64,000 nucleotides of DNA, from the NCBI RefSeq assembly GCF_023330685.1, contig NZ_CP097128.1:124001-188000 (forward strand). The letters are read 5' to 3'. Below are positions 8,450 through 16,767 of the stretch, in pieces. Under the pieces are notes generated by a model, which saw only the letters and a list, made by a program, of their open reading frames with translations, was not told where the DNA came from and did no database searches. Source of the DNA: Conexibacter sp. DBS9H8. Lineage in GTDB: Bacteria; Actinomycetota; Thermoleophilia; Solirubrobacterales; Solirubrobacteraceae. Both the position numbers and the translations under genes were made by a program. The first letter of the stretch is position 1. Each line of letters starts with the position of its first letter.

Positions 8450-8714
8450 GCCCGACCGCGTGATCGCGGTCAGCAAGCACGGGACGAAGTTCACCGAGAA
8501 GATCGCGGATGAATTCGCTGCCGAAGCCGAGCACGGCTATGACCTGTCGCTCGGGCGGCGACGCGGTCGGCCTTCGCTCAACGAGGGTGTCTCGCCGAGG
8601 GTGACCTTCAGGATGAGCGCTGAGCTTCAGGAGCGAGCTCGGCGTCGCGCCGAACGCGAGGGCAAGACGCTGAGCGAACTCGCACGCGACGCGCTCGCCC
8701 AGTACGTGGAATAG
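8436..8714 (+). CDS. Ribbon-helix-helix (CopG-like) antitoxin
   Basis: This 92-residue protein has a C-terminal ribbon-helix-helix at about 48-92: PRVTFRMSAELQERARRR forms the strand and first helix, and EREGKTLSELARDALAQYV the second helix. The N-terminal half (KFTEKIADEFAAEAEHGY) is probably the toxin-binding arm. It starts inside the 3' end of the upstream toxin-like gene after a GAAGGAG ribosome-binding sequence. Probably the antitoxin and autorepressor of the pair. Confidence 0.75.
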   Translation: MSKREPDRVIAVSKHGTKFTEKIADEFAAEAEHGYDLSLGRRRGRPSLNEGVSPRVTFRMSAELQERARRRAEREGKTLSELARDALAQYVE

Positions 8715-9070
8715 CTCGCTCAGCGAGACCCGCATTCGCGACCGCTGAAGTATCTGACGTCGTATGCCGAGAGACGTGCTTGGCGCGGAAAGCTCGCATC
8801 TCGGACGAGCGCTTTTGCCCGCGGGCCGGCGTGGAGTGCGCCACTGCTCATAGGACAAGCTGTGGTTGCCTCGACCGTTGCCGGGAGAGGGCCACGATTG
8901 CTTGCCCTGGTCAGAGGGCCCGTCAAAGACCAGCCCGTCCCGACGGTGGTGAGGTGCCGCGAGCGGCAACAGGACGTAGCCCCAAACGTGAGGGCCTTGT
9001 CTATGAGCACCCGCAACGGTACCTCCGGGTCGAGGCGCTGTGAAGGCGACTCGACGATGGAGGATGAGAG
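8715..9070 (+). ncRNA. Non-coding leader of the IS110 element, candidate bridge RNA region
   Basis: These 356 bases between the RHH gene and the IS110 transposase hold no convincing gene. IS110-family elements encode a bridge/seek RNA in the non-coding end next to the recombinase. Here that end would be upstream of the transposase, as in the IS621 group. Two hairpins suit a structured RNA: CTGGTC/GACCAG at 8907-8912/8928-8933 (15-base loop) and TGCCG/CGGCA at 8955-8959/8964-8968 closed by CGAG. The exact RNA ends and guide loops are not determined. This is inference from family architecture. Confidence 0.4.
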
Positions 9071-10384
9071 ATGGGATGTCGGTATGCCGGGATCGACTGG
9101 GCGACGCAGACACACGACGTGCTCGTTGCTGATGAGACGGGCGAGGAGCTGCTCAGCGCGACCTACGCGCACGATGAGAAGGGTCTGACCTCGCTGTGCA
9201 GGACGTTGGTCCGGATGGACGTCGAGCTGGTCGCGATCGAGCGGTCGGACGGGCTGCTGGTCGAGCGGCTGCTCGACGCCGGTCTGCAAGTGTTGGCGTT
9301 GCATCCGAACAAGGTCGCGGCCGCGCGGGACCGGTTTCGGGTCTCGGGCGGGAAGTCCGATCGGTTCGACGCGTTCGTGCTGTGCGAGCTTGCTCGCACC
9401 GATCATCACCGCTTCCGGGTGCTTGAGCCGGACTCTGATCAGACGAAGGCGATCAGGGCGATGACCCGGGCGCGCGAGGATCTCGTCGCGGCTCGGACCG
9501 GGGTGATGAATCAGTTGCGCTCAGAGCTGGACCGGTTCTGGCCCGGACCGCTTCAGCTGTTCTCGCACATGGACGCCGAGATCTTGCTCGCGTTCCTTGA
9601 GCGCTACCCCAGCCACGAGGACACCCGCGGTCTCGGGGTCGCGCGGATGCAGGCGTTCTTGGTGCGCGAGCGGTACTCCGGCGGGCAGCGCCCGACCGCG
9701 CTGATGGCCAAGCTTCGCTCAGCCCCGCGCGTTCGGATCGGTGAGCTTGAGCTCGCCGCCCGCCGCCAGCTGGTGCTCAGCTACGTGAGTATGATCAGGA
9801 CGCTCAACGCGCAGATCAAGCAGCTTGAGTCAGAGATCCGCAGCCAGCTCCGAGCACATCCAGACGGGCGCGTGTTCCTCTCGCTGTTCAAATCACCCAA
9901 CAGCGTGATCACGGCAGCGGAGCTGCTGGCAGAGATCGGCGACTGCCGCGAGCGCTACCCGACCCGTGACGCGCTCGCATGCGACGCCGGCCAAGCCGCG
10001 GTCGCCATGGAGTCGGGCAAATGGAGAGGCGCCGGATTCCGCCGCGCGTGCAACAAGCGGCTGCGCGTCGCGTTCTGCCGGCTGGCTGACAGCAGCCGAC
10101 ACTGGCATCCCTGGGCCCAGGACCTCTACGCCCAGGCCCGACAACGCGGCCATGATCACCCGCGCGCGATCCGGACCGTCGGCCGCGCCTGGTGCCGAGT
10201 GCTCTGGCAATGCTGGCGCAACCACACCCCCTATGACCCGACCAAGCACCGCGCGCTCCAAAGACACATCACCGTCACCATCCCCGGACCATCAGGCTCA
10301 CGCGTCGACGTCGCGGCCACCCGCCTGCTCGCGGGACCCGGTCTCTGGCGACCAGACCTCACCACCGCCGCGACGCGCAGCTGA
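9071..10384 (+). mobile_element. IS110-family transposase
   Basis: This intact 437-residue IS110 recombinase has the N-terminal RuvC-like DEDD domain beginning YAGIDWATQTHDVLVAD (first Asp at residue 8), with further acidic residues in VELVAIERSDG and the SDRFDAFVLCELAR segment. A coiled-coil linker covers about 220-265. The C-terminal Tnp domain (about 270-350) contains LLAEIGDCRERYPTRDALACDAG and ESGKWRGAGFRRACNKRLR, where the serine nucleophile is expected. IS110 elements lack terminal inverted repeats and target duplications, so the ends cannot be read directly. It lies inside the tRNA-Asp island. Confidence 0.9.
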
Positions 10385-10581
10385 CACCGCCCTGCCCCTT
10401 CGAAAGAAACGAGGTTGACACAGGACGTCTTCGGCGACGATCGGATAGGTCCGGTCGGTCCGGCTCGCCGACACCCGGATCGGGCATCGCGAGTCTCGAG
10501 ATTGGCGAACAGCGGGTTCGTCGCCACGGTGCCGGTCGATCCCCGCATTCGTGTTGCCACGGGCATCGTGTTGAACTGTTG

Positions 10582-11037
10582 TCATTCAGAGGGCGCCGCC
10601 GCGCGGATCGCGTCAGCGAGCTCGTCAATGCGCGCGGCGTCACCGCGCGGCCCCTCCGGCCACTCGTCGACTCGTGTCCGCCAGTACTCGCGAGGCGTTC
10701 CCGGGTAGCGGGGGATTAGATGGAGATGGAGGTGCTCGACACCGTGGCCGATGATGGCCGCGTAGATGTGCTCGGCGCCCGTGGCACTCCGCAGCGCCGA
10801 GCTGGCCGAGGCCGCAAGGCGCCCCAGCGAGCTGGCTTCAGGAGGCGACAGGTCGCCGAGTTCGGCGATGTGCCGGCGGGGCTCGACCATTAAGTAGCCG
10901 AGGTACACCGATTCCCGCGGCCCCTGCGGCAGGACCAGGGGTAGATGCGAAACGAGACAGTGCTCGTCGGCGAGGAGCATCCCACCGGGCAGTTCTGCCA
11001 TCCGCCGGTGCTTCGAGCAGATGAAGCACTCTTCCAT
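10582..11037 (-). CDS. HIT-family nucleotide hydrolase/transferase
   Basis: This 151-residue protein has an N-terminal CFIC zinc-binding pair (MEECFICSKH) and the histidine triad near residues 98-110 in HGVEHLHLHLIPRYPG. HIT proteins hydrolyse dinucleoside polyphosphates or aminoacyl/phosphoramidate nucleotides. The ATG at 11037 places the start immediately before the CxxC as in relatives. The frame stays open upstream but reads as unrelated Arg-rich shadow. It is the last gene before the right island end. Confidence 0.85.
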   Translation of the reverse strand: MEECFICSKHRRMAELPGGMLLADEHCLVSHLPLVLPQGPRESVYLGYLMVEPRRHIAELGDLSPPEASSLGRLAASASSALRSATGAEHIYAAIIGHGVEHLHLHLIPRYPGTPREYWRTRVDEWPEGPRGDAARIDELADAIRAAAPSE

Positions 11038-11390
11038 TTGACGCAACACCGTAGCTCGGGCCAACCACACGCACCACAGCAATTGACGACGCCGACGATG
11101 TCGCGGCGAAGAACGTGAACCGACTGTAGGCGCGGACCACGTCTCCGAGGAGGCGTCACTGCTTGCGTTCCGCGCGGCCTGCCACCGGCGTCGACGGGCC
11201 CTCCTTTGCAGGGAAGGCGAGCATCCCGGCTGAGAACGATCGCGCCGGGGCCAGTGCAAGCCATCGTTTTCACCTGGCGATCGCTCCTGCCTCTGGAGAG
11301 ACGCTGGACTCACCACCGCTTCGGCGACGGGGCGCTCGTCGCTCCCAGCCCCGAGCGTCTGCCGATACGGGCGCCAGTCGGGTCCGCTTA
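11038..11390. other. Gene-free right end of the island
   Basis: I recognise no gene in either orientation between the HIT gene and the arm-like repeats. Frames are open but have the composition of shadow translations. Confidence 0.5.
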
Positions 11391-11412
11391 GTACCCGCGA
11401 GTGGTACCCACG
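11391..11412 (+). repeat. Degenerate copy of the GTACCCGCG doublet
   Basis: GTACCCGCG (11391-11399) and GGTACCCACG (11403-11412) mirror the perfect doublet at 2733-2754, in the same orientation, 55 bp inside the right att copy. Candidate integrase arm site. Confidence 0.4.
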
Positions 11413-11441
11413 GGCCACGTCGATCTGGGCGGCTAAACAAA

Positions 11442-11465
11442 AACTGCCCGCTATGCGGGCAGTTC
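11442..11465 (-). terminator. Intrinsic terminator of tRNA-Asp
   Basis: On the minus strand AACTGCCCGC, a short loop and GCGGGCAGTT are followed by T-rich sequence, immediately downstream of the tRNA 3' end. A related hairpin lies beside the partial tRNA copy at 2576-2601. Confidence 0.7.
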
Positions 11466-11470
11466 ATGAA

Positions 11471-11544
<74 letters not shown>

Positions 11545-11672
11545 CGAGCGGGGAGACGTGAGTATAGGAGAGCCCGTGCGATCAACCTTCGCAGCGGAGT
11601 CACGTGTCGCGGACCGGCGCAACTCAGAGCCGGACACCGTGTTCTTGGAGGTGGATCGACTCTCTGTTGGCC

Positions 11673-12467
11673 CTATGCGCTTATCCCGGCCGAGGGCGCC
11701 GGCCAGTCAGAGGGCCCCATCGAACGGGAACCCACGGAATGGGTTCCCGTTCGGCTTGCCGGACAGTGCGCGCAGCGATCCGGGCTTCCACCGCTCGCGA
11801 GTTCACTCAGCCGGCGGCTGATGCCGCCCCAACTGCCGTTGACGTAGCGGCCGATGACGAGCACCCCGACGCCCGCCGCGCCGGCCGCCAGAAGCGCCGC
11901 CGCCGCCGACTGCGCGGTCGCCCCGGTCGTCCAGACGTCGTCGATGAGCAGGACGTTGGCGCGGGCGGGATCTTCGATCACGACAAACCTCCGAGGATCG
12001 AAGCGCCGTGGCGCCGCTGACTGGACGCCGGTGCTGAGGAGGTGGCGGTAGCGACCGCCCACCTCCGGCACCCGCTCGGCGACGAGCCGGCGCAGTGGGT
12101 GGATCCGATCACGACGCGCGTCTCCGGACGGGACCGCGGCCACGATGTCGAAGCCGGCCACCCCGGCCGCGGTCGCAAGACAGGCCTCGTGGCCCCCGAG
12201 GAACCGTGACAGGAGGCCGGCCAGCTCGATGGCCAGGTCGGGGACCGCCGGTTCAGAGGCGCGTTTGTAGTCGGCCAGGCGGCGGTGCAGCCAGCCGCCC
12301 CCGGGCGCATAGGCGACGGCCGCCATCACGCTCAACAGTTGGGGATGGGCGCGACAGGCACGACAGCGCCGCTCTCCCGGCACCATGAAGTTGAAGCAGG
12401 CCGGACACACGCCCGGGCCCGGACGGGGCGTGATCGTCGCGTCCGGGGCCCCGCTCAGTCCGCCCAC
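11673..12467 (-). CDS. comF: ComF-family phosphoribosyltransferase-like protein
   Basis: This 264-residue protein has an N-terminal zinc-finger set CPACFNFM...RRCRACRAHP (about 16-38), the ComF core (YAPGGGWLHRRLADYKRASE), and a PRTase-type binding loop VLLIDDVWTTGAT (about 175-187). ComF is needed for late DNA uptake steps in naturally competent bacteria. The chosen GTG start at 12467 overlaps the 3' end of dprA by 13 bases, giving a tatA-dprA-comF operon. It is longer at the C-terminus than Bacillus ComFC, and the last 30 residues look unconserved. Confidence 0.85.
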   Translation of the reverse strand: MGGLSGAPDATITPRPGPGVCPACFNFMVPGERRCRACRAHPQLLSVMAAVAYAPGGGWLHRRLADYKRASEPAVPDLAIELAGLLSRFLGGHEACLATAAGVAGFDIVAAVPSGDARRDRIHPLRRLVAERVPEVGGRYRHLLSTGVQSAAPRRFDPRRFVVIEDPARANVLLIDDVWTTGATAQSAAAALLAAGAAGVGVLVIGRYVNGSWGGISRRLSELASGGSPDRCAHCPASRTGTHSVGSRSMGPSDWPAPSAGISA

Positions 12468-13285
12468 TGCAACACGAGGTCGAGCACGGCGCCGGCATCG
12501 CTGGCGGTGCGGACCCCGGCCTGCCGGGCCAGGATCCGCCCCCACGGCCTCTCGAGCACGGCCGGAAGCAGCACGACCGGCCTGCCCTGACTGAGGGCGT
12601 GGCGTGCCTGAATCCGCGCTCCGCTGTGCTCCCCTGCCTCCACGATCACCGTCATCGCGCTGAGAGCGGACATCAGCGCATTGCGCAACGGAAAGGCGGC
12701 CCGACTGGGACCGGTCTCGGGGCTGAAGGCGGAGACGACGACGGTCATGCGCCGCTGCAGGTCGGCGTTCTGGGCCGGATAGGTCCGGTCGATTCCGGTG
12801 CCGAGCACCGCGATGCTGCGCCCGCGCGCCGCGAGAGCGGCGCTGTGTGCGGCAGTGTCGATCCCAGCCGCAAGCCCGGACAGCACCGTCACGCCCGCCT
12901 CGGCGAGCGCAGTTGCGATCCGACGACTGGCCTCCGTTCCTGACGCCGTCGGGGTGCGCGTGCCGATCACCGCGATCCCAGCGTTGTCGGCACCGATCAA
13001 GGCGCCGCGGAGAAAGAGCAGCGCCGGCGCGTCCGGGATCTCCCGAAGGGTTGTCGGGTAGTCCGGGCCGGTCACGGCGACAGCGGTGATCCCCCGGTCG
13101 GCCCAGCACCGGCGGGACGCTGCGGCCGCCTCCTGTTCTGCGTCAGCGAGCAGGCCGCTGGCGCGCTCGAGCGCCGCCCGCGGCCCGCCGGCCTGGTGAA
13201 CCTCAGCCTGCGTCGGTGGCCGACGGGAACGGCCCAACAGCGCGATCAGACAATCGACGTCCGCTGTGGCCGCATCGCCGCTCAG
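12455..13285 (-). CDS. dprA: DprA/Smf, DNA-processing protein
   Basis: The Rossmann-like DprA fold is clear: YPTTLREIPDAPALLFLRG, AVIGTRTPTASGTEASRRIA, VLSGLAAGIDTAAHSAAL, SIAVLGTGIDRTYPAQN, and a terminal helix-rich segment. DprA loads RecA on incoming single-stranded DNA. No ATG or GTG exists at the expected position. The interval uses a CTG at 13285; TTG at 13237 is an alternative that loses 16 residues of the N-terminal helix. The tail overlaps comF. It lies 17 bases after tatA. Confidence 0.85.
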   Translation of the reverse strand: MSGDAATADVDCLIALLGRSRRPPTQAEVHQAGGPRAALERASGLLADAEQEAAAASRRCWADRGITAVAVTGPDYPTTLREIPDAPALLFLRGALIGADNAGIAVIGTRTPTASGTEASRRIATALAEAGVTVLSGLAAGIDTAAHSAALAARGRSIAVLGTGIDRTYPAQNADLQRRMTVVVSAFSPETGPSRAAFPLRNALMSALSAMTVIVEAGEHSGARIQARHALSQGRPVVLLPAVLERPWGRILARQAGVRTASDAGAVLDLVLQWAD

Positions 13286-13302
13286 GCGACCGGGACGGTC
13301 GC

Positions 13303-13617
13303 TCAGGCGAGATCGTCGTTGCGGGGAGCCACGGCCGGAGTCGCCTCGGTCGCCGCTCCACTGAGCGACGGCTCGTCCGCGGAGGCGGCCGTCGCCATCA
13401 CCGGCTCGGGGGTCGGCTCGACCACCGGCAGATGCACGCGGGCCGAGTCGAACAAGTCGTGAGACTCCGAATCGATCCCGGACATCGCGCTGCGGAAGTC
13501 GCGAAGGCCCTTGCCGAGCGAGCGACCGACTTCCGGAAGCCGCTTGGGACCAAGGACGAGCAGCGCCACCAACATGATGAAGATGAGGTGGGTCGGCTGA
13601 AGGATGTCTCCAAACAC
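13303..13617 (-). CDS. tatA: TatA/TatB-type twin-arginine translocase subunit
   Basis: This 104-residue protein reads MFGDILQPTHLIFIMLVALL, then VLGPKRLPEVGRSLGKGLRDFRSAM: a short N-terminal membrane segment, the GPKRLPE hinge and an amphipathic helix, followed by a Pro/Ala-rich unstructured tail. The hinge residues favour Tat pore or assembly function, and the long tail is TatB-like. The GTG start at 13617 directly precedes the membrane helix. No tatC is present in the window. It is transcribed with dprA and comF. Confidence 0.85.
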   Translation of the reverse strand: MFGDILQPTHLIFIMLVALLVLGPKRLPEVGRSLGKGLRDFRSAMSGIDSESHDLFDSARVHLPVVEPTPEPVMATAASADEPSLSGAATEATPAVAPRNDDLA

Positions 13618-13829
13618 AGCTGATAACTGTACTCCCCTGCGCCGGGGAGGGAAACGCGTTGAACGGGAACCCGCTGCCGGGAGGTGTTCGGCGTGAGCCG
13701 TGAATGGGAGCTGCCAATGCCGTGGACATGCCCGAAAGAGGTTCCGACGGGTCGGTTTTCCCCCTCCCTCACCTGCATTTACGCTCTGCAGCTCGTCCTG
13801 ACGGCCGGCCGCCGGTGTCACGGGGCGGG

Positions 13830-16172
13830 TCACGGGCTGAAGGTCACAGGCACATGCCGGCTGGCGGCGGCGGCGTAGGGGTAGTCGCTCTCGTTCGCGT
13901 CGGTGGCGACCCAGAACGGGATCGTCAGGGTGCCGCGCCCCGCGTTGTAGGTCCAGCGGATCCGGAAACGTCCGTGGGCGTCGGTGCGCAGCGCCAGCAG
14001 CGGGGAGGCGCGGCGGCTGCCCGGATAGCGGACGAGGAGACGGAGCGCCACTCCGTCGCGCGGCACATAGCCACCGACGAGATGGCCGGTGATCGTCACC
14101 CAGCCCGACCAGCTGAGCTGATGCGGGCTGACCTGGACGGCAATCCGGGCCGGCACCCGCAGCGCCCCCTGCCCCGAGGCGGGCAGCACGGTCGCCGAGC
14201 CACCAAAGCGAGCCTGCACGATTCGTGAGGGACCAGCCGGCAGAGTCGCGCTCCATTGCCCGTCCGGACCGGTGCGCACGGTCTTCACCTCCCGGAAGGC
14301 GTCGGACCCGTTTTCAGGGGCCGTCCAGACGCTGACACTCTGACCGGCAAGAGCAACCCCGGCGGAGCTGAGCAGCATGCCGTAGACGCGCCGGCGGCCG
14401 CCGAAGGTCACCCGGGCGTGGGTCAAGGCCGCGATCCTCGGGGTGTGACAGATCTCCCGGCGCGGACGGTTGTACCCCGGTCCGCGGCGGACCGATCGGC
14501 AGCGCGCGAGCGGACGCACGACCGTGACGGTACGAAAGTGACCACCGACCCGAATCCGGAGACGCCGGCCGTGACGACGGATCGTCTTCCAGTGCCATCC
14601 GACCCGGACGCGCTCACGGACCCGCCGGGCGGCAACGCCACCCCGGATCGGATTGAAGCTGAGCAGTGAGCGCGCGGCCACGCGCAGCGGCAGTTGCACC
14701 GTCTCTGAGGCCGTGCCGGTGTTCCCCACCTGGCTCGTCGCTGTCGCCCGGATCACGTATACGCCACGGAGATGCGCGTCCGGAATCGTGGCGACAAGCT
14801 GTCCGGAGCTCGTCAGACTCGTCGGCAGGCTCTGCCACTCCGCCCCACCCGCGGGCGCGATCGCGATGCCGCCCCCGGCGACCGCAGACTCACTGTCGCC
14901 CGTCTGGACGACGACCTGGTCAGGGTTGGCCGGGTTGGCCGGCTCGAACTGCAGGCTCGGAGCCTGCTCGTCGATCTTCACCGTCTCCGTCGCCGAGCCG
15001 ACGTTGTGCTGTCCCTGCGGGTTGACGGCGTTGTTCGTCACCGAGCAGGCAATGTGATGGGCACCGTTGCCGTCGACGGTCACCTGATAGTCGCCGCCGG
15101 CGCCAGGGTCTGCGGCGAGCGACAGCGGGCTCGTGCTGGCGCCGACCGTATCGCTGCAGGAGACGTCCGCAATGCCGCTCGGTCCGGCGGTCGGCGCCAC
15201 GGTGACCGTCACCGCGTGGTTGACCGCCCATCCGCCCGGGTTCACGTCGTTCTGAGGGGTGAGGCTGATCGTTGGAGCGACGTTGTCGACCTTGATCGTC
15301 GTGGACGCGGAGGTGGTGTTGTTCGCCGCGTCCGTGGCGGAAAGGGCGAGCTGGAGGCTGCCTGACGTGGGAACGAACTGGTCCGTATCGACCGTACCCG
15401 GCCAAGTCCAGTCATTGGCACATTGCTGGAATTGTGACGGAGTTGTCCCCTGGGGTGTCGCCCCTTGGAGAACCGTCTGTTTCGTTGGCGATGCCACCTT
15501 CGCCGCGAAGCCACAAATTCCGGACGGATCATCGCCGGTCAACTCGACGGGCCAGGGATCATCCGCCGCGTTCCACACCCACCCCCCCTGGTAGAAGAGG
15601 TTGTCGGCTCCGACCGCGATGAGGGAGGGGCCGGTGTTCTCGTTCACGGTCAGGGAGACCCCGCCGAGGCCCACCCCGGGCGGGAAGGTCCCCTTCGGCA
15701 CGGGCGCACACCCCTTGGAGTCGCCACAGACGAGCTGGATCCCGACGTAGCTGCTGTCCATCGGCGCCGAGAACGTCGTGACGCTGCTCGTCCAGGAGGA
15801 TCCACCTCCGGCCCAGTAGCTGCCGCCACCCCACCCCGGTGAGGTCGTGAACGTGGCGACCGGCGCGAGGAAGTCTGCGTTGGTGATGACGAGCGCGGGG
15901 TTCGGCGACTGCACCACCCACAGGCCCCGATCCCCGACCGCCGCACCACCGAGCGGAGCGGTGACACCAACGCCGCTGGAGCCGCAGACGTGGTTGAACC
16001 CGGGCACGTTCGCCTGAAACACGGCGAGACCGCAGAGGGCGTTCCCGCTCGCCTGCACCGTGTAGGTCCCGGCCCATGCGGCCGGGGCGACCGCCGCCGG
16101 CAGGACAAGCGCCGCGATCAGGGCGCCGAACCTGCCCCGTCGCGATCGCAAGCGGTGTGTCGCCCTCATCAT
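13830..16172 (-). CDS. Large secreted protein with Ig-like domains
   Basis: This 780-residue protein starts at the tandem ATGs at 16172 with a basic N-terminus and a signal peptide (FGALIAALVLPAAVAPAAWA, cleavage after about residue 33). The N-terminal half is Gly/Ser/Trp-rich. The middle contains bacterial Ig-like repeats (DAANNTTSASTTIKVDN and VAPTISLTPQ, then a second SLQFEP-type repeat). The C-terminal half is basic and ends in beta-sandwich repeats (TVRTGPDGQWSATLPAG, LRTDAHGRFRIRWTYNAGRG). It is probably a surface or matrix protein. It follows the collagen-like gene by 8 bases and is probably co-transcribed. Confidence 0.8.
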   Translation of the reverse strand: MMRATHRLRSRRGRFGALIAALVLPAAVAPAAWAGTYTVQASGNALCGLAVFQANVPGFNHVCGSSGVGVTAPLGGAAVGDRGLWVVQSPNPALVITNADFLAPVATFTTSPGWGGGSYWAGGGSSWTSSVTTFSAPMDSSYVGIQLVCGDSKGCAPVPKGTFPPGVGLGGVSLTVNENTGPSLIAVGADNLFYQGGWVWNAADDPWPVELTGDDPSGICGFAAKVASPTKQTVLQGATPQGTTPSQFQQCANDWTWPGTVDTDQFVPTSGSLQLALSATDAANNTTSASTTIKVDNVAPTISLTPQNDVNPGGWAVNHAVTVTVAPTAGPSGIADVSCSDTVGASTSPLSLAADPGAGGDYQVTVDGNGAHHIACSVTNNAVNPQGQHNVGSATETVKIDEQAPSLQFEPANPANPDQVVVQTGDSESAVAGGGIAIAPAGGAEWQSLPTSLTSSGQLVATIPDAHLRGVYVIRATATSQVGNTGTASETVQLPLRVAARSLLSFNPIRGGVAARRVRERVRVGWHWKTIRRHGRRLRIRVGGHFRTVTVVRPLARCRSVRRGPGYNRPRREICHTPRIAALTHARVTFGGRRRVYGMLLSSAGVALAGQSVSVWTAPENGSDAFREVKTVRTGPDGQWSATLPAGPSRIVQARFGGSATVLPASGQGALRVPARIAVQVSPHQLSWSGWVTITGHLVGGYVPRDGVALRLLVRYPGSRRASPLLALRTDAHGRFRIRWTYNAGRGTLTIPFWVATDANESDYPYAAAASRHVPVTFSP

Positions 16173-16180
16173 CAGCCGGC

Positions 16181-16753
16181 CTATGACAGACAGGAGTCCA
16201 TGACGTCGAAGCCCTGATCCCCGGGCGTGTAACTCCCGTTGATGAGCTGTCCGGCGTAGACGGTGAAGGTGCTGGCCGAGCTTCCATCGAAGGTCCACAT
16301 CAACGGAGTTCCCGGTCCTGCGGACCCAACCGCAGACACGACCGGTACCTGCTCGGCGTTTGCGCCGGCACAGGCCGGTGCCGTCACGGTCACGCTGAAG
16401 ACGCCCGGGCTCGTCTCCTGAATGGAGAGCCCCTGGTTGAACGGGCTCGGGACCCCGTTGGTCGCCACCTGCCCGAAGGCGACAACCGCATTCATCCCCG
16501 GGACCCCCGGCTGGCCGGGCGCTCCGGCGGCGCCCCGTGGGCCGCGGGAGCCGACACGGTCCCACTCGAGCGGGCGTTGTCCGCGGCCACAGCGGGCACG
16601 CACGAGCAGTTCACCGGTTCGGCTCACCACGCAACCGTGGATCGGCCGGCTGACGTTCGCGGCGAAGGCGTAGCCGCCGCCGGCGCCGAGGGCGATCCCG
16701 AGCGCGAGATAGGCGACGACGTTCGCTCGCAGATGGGAGATGAGTCTGAGCAT
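16181..16753 (-). CDS. Membrane-anchored protein with short collagen-like segment
   Basis: This 190-residue protein has an N-terminal membrane anchor or signal (VVAYLALGIALGAGGGYAFA, about 12-31), a Cys-containing linker (GCVVSRTGELLVRARCGRG), a short Gly-x-y run (GPRGAAGAPGQPGVPG, about 70-86) and a C-terminal beta domain with two cysteines. A strong AGGAGGAAAG Shine-Dalgarno precedes the ATG at 16753. This layout (anchor, GxY run, trimer-type head) is common in Solirubrobacterales-like genomes. The function is unknown, probably surface display. Confidence 0.75.
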   Translation of the reverse strand: MLRLISHLRANVVAYLALGIALGAGGGYAFAANVSRPIHGCVVSRTGELLVRARCGRGQRPLEWDRVGSRGPRGAAGAPGQPGVPGMNAVVAFGQVATNGVPSPFNQGLSIQETSPGVFSVTVTAPACAGANAEQVPVVSAVGSAGPGTPLMWTFDGSSASTFTVYAGQLINGSYTPGDQGFDVMDSCLS

Positions 16754-16767
16754 GGGGGCCTTTCCTC

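Noticed and set aside
11673-13109. ComF gene as a 478-residue protein from 13109
   Set aside because: The first 210 residues are a shadow of dprA in another frame. The GTG at 12467 gives the expected ComF N-terminus with its zinc finger.
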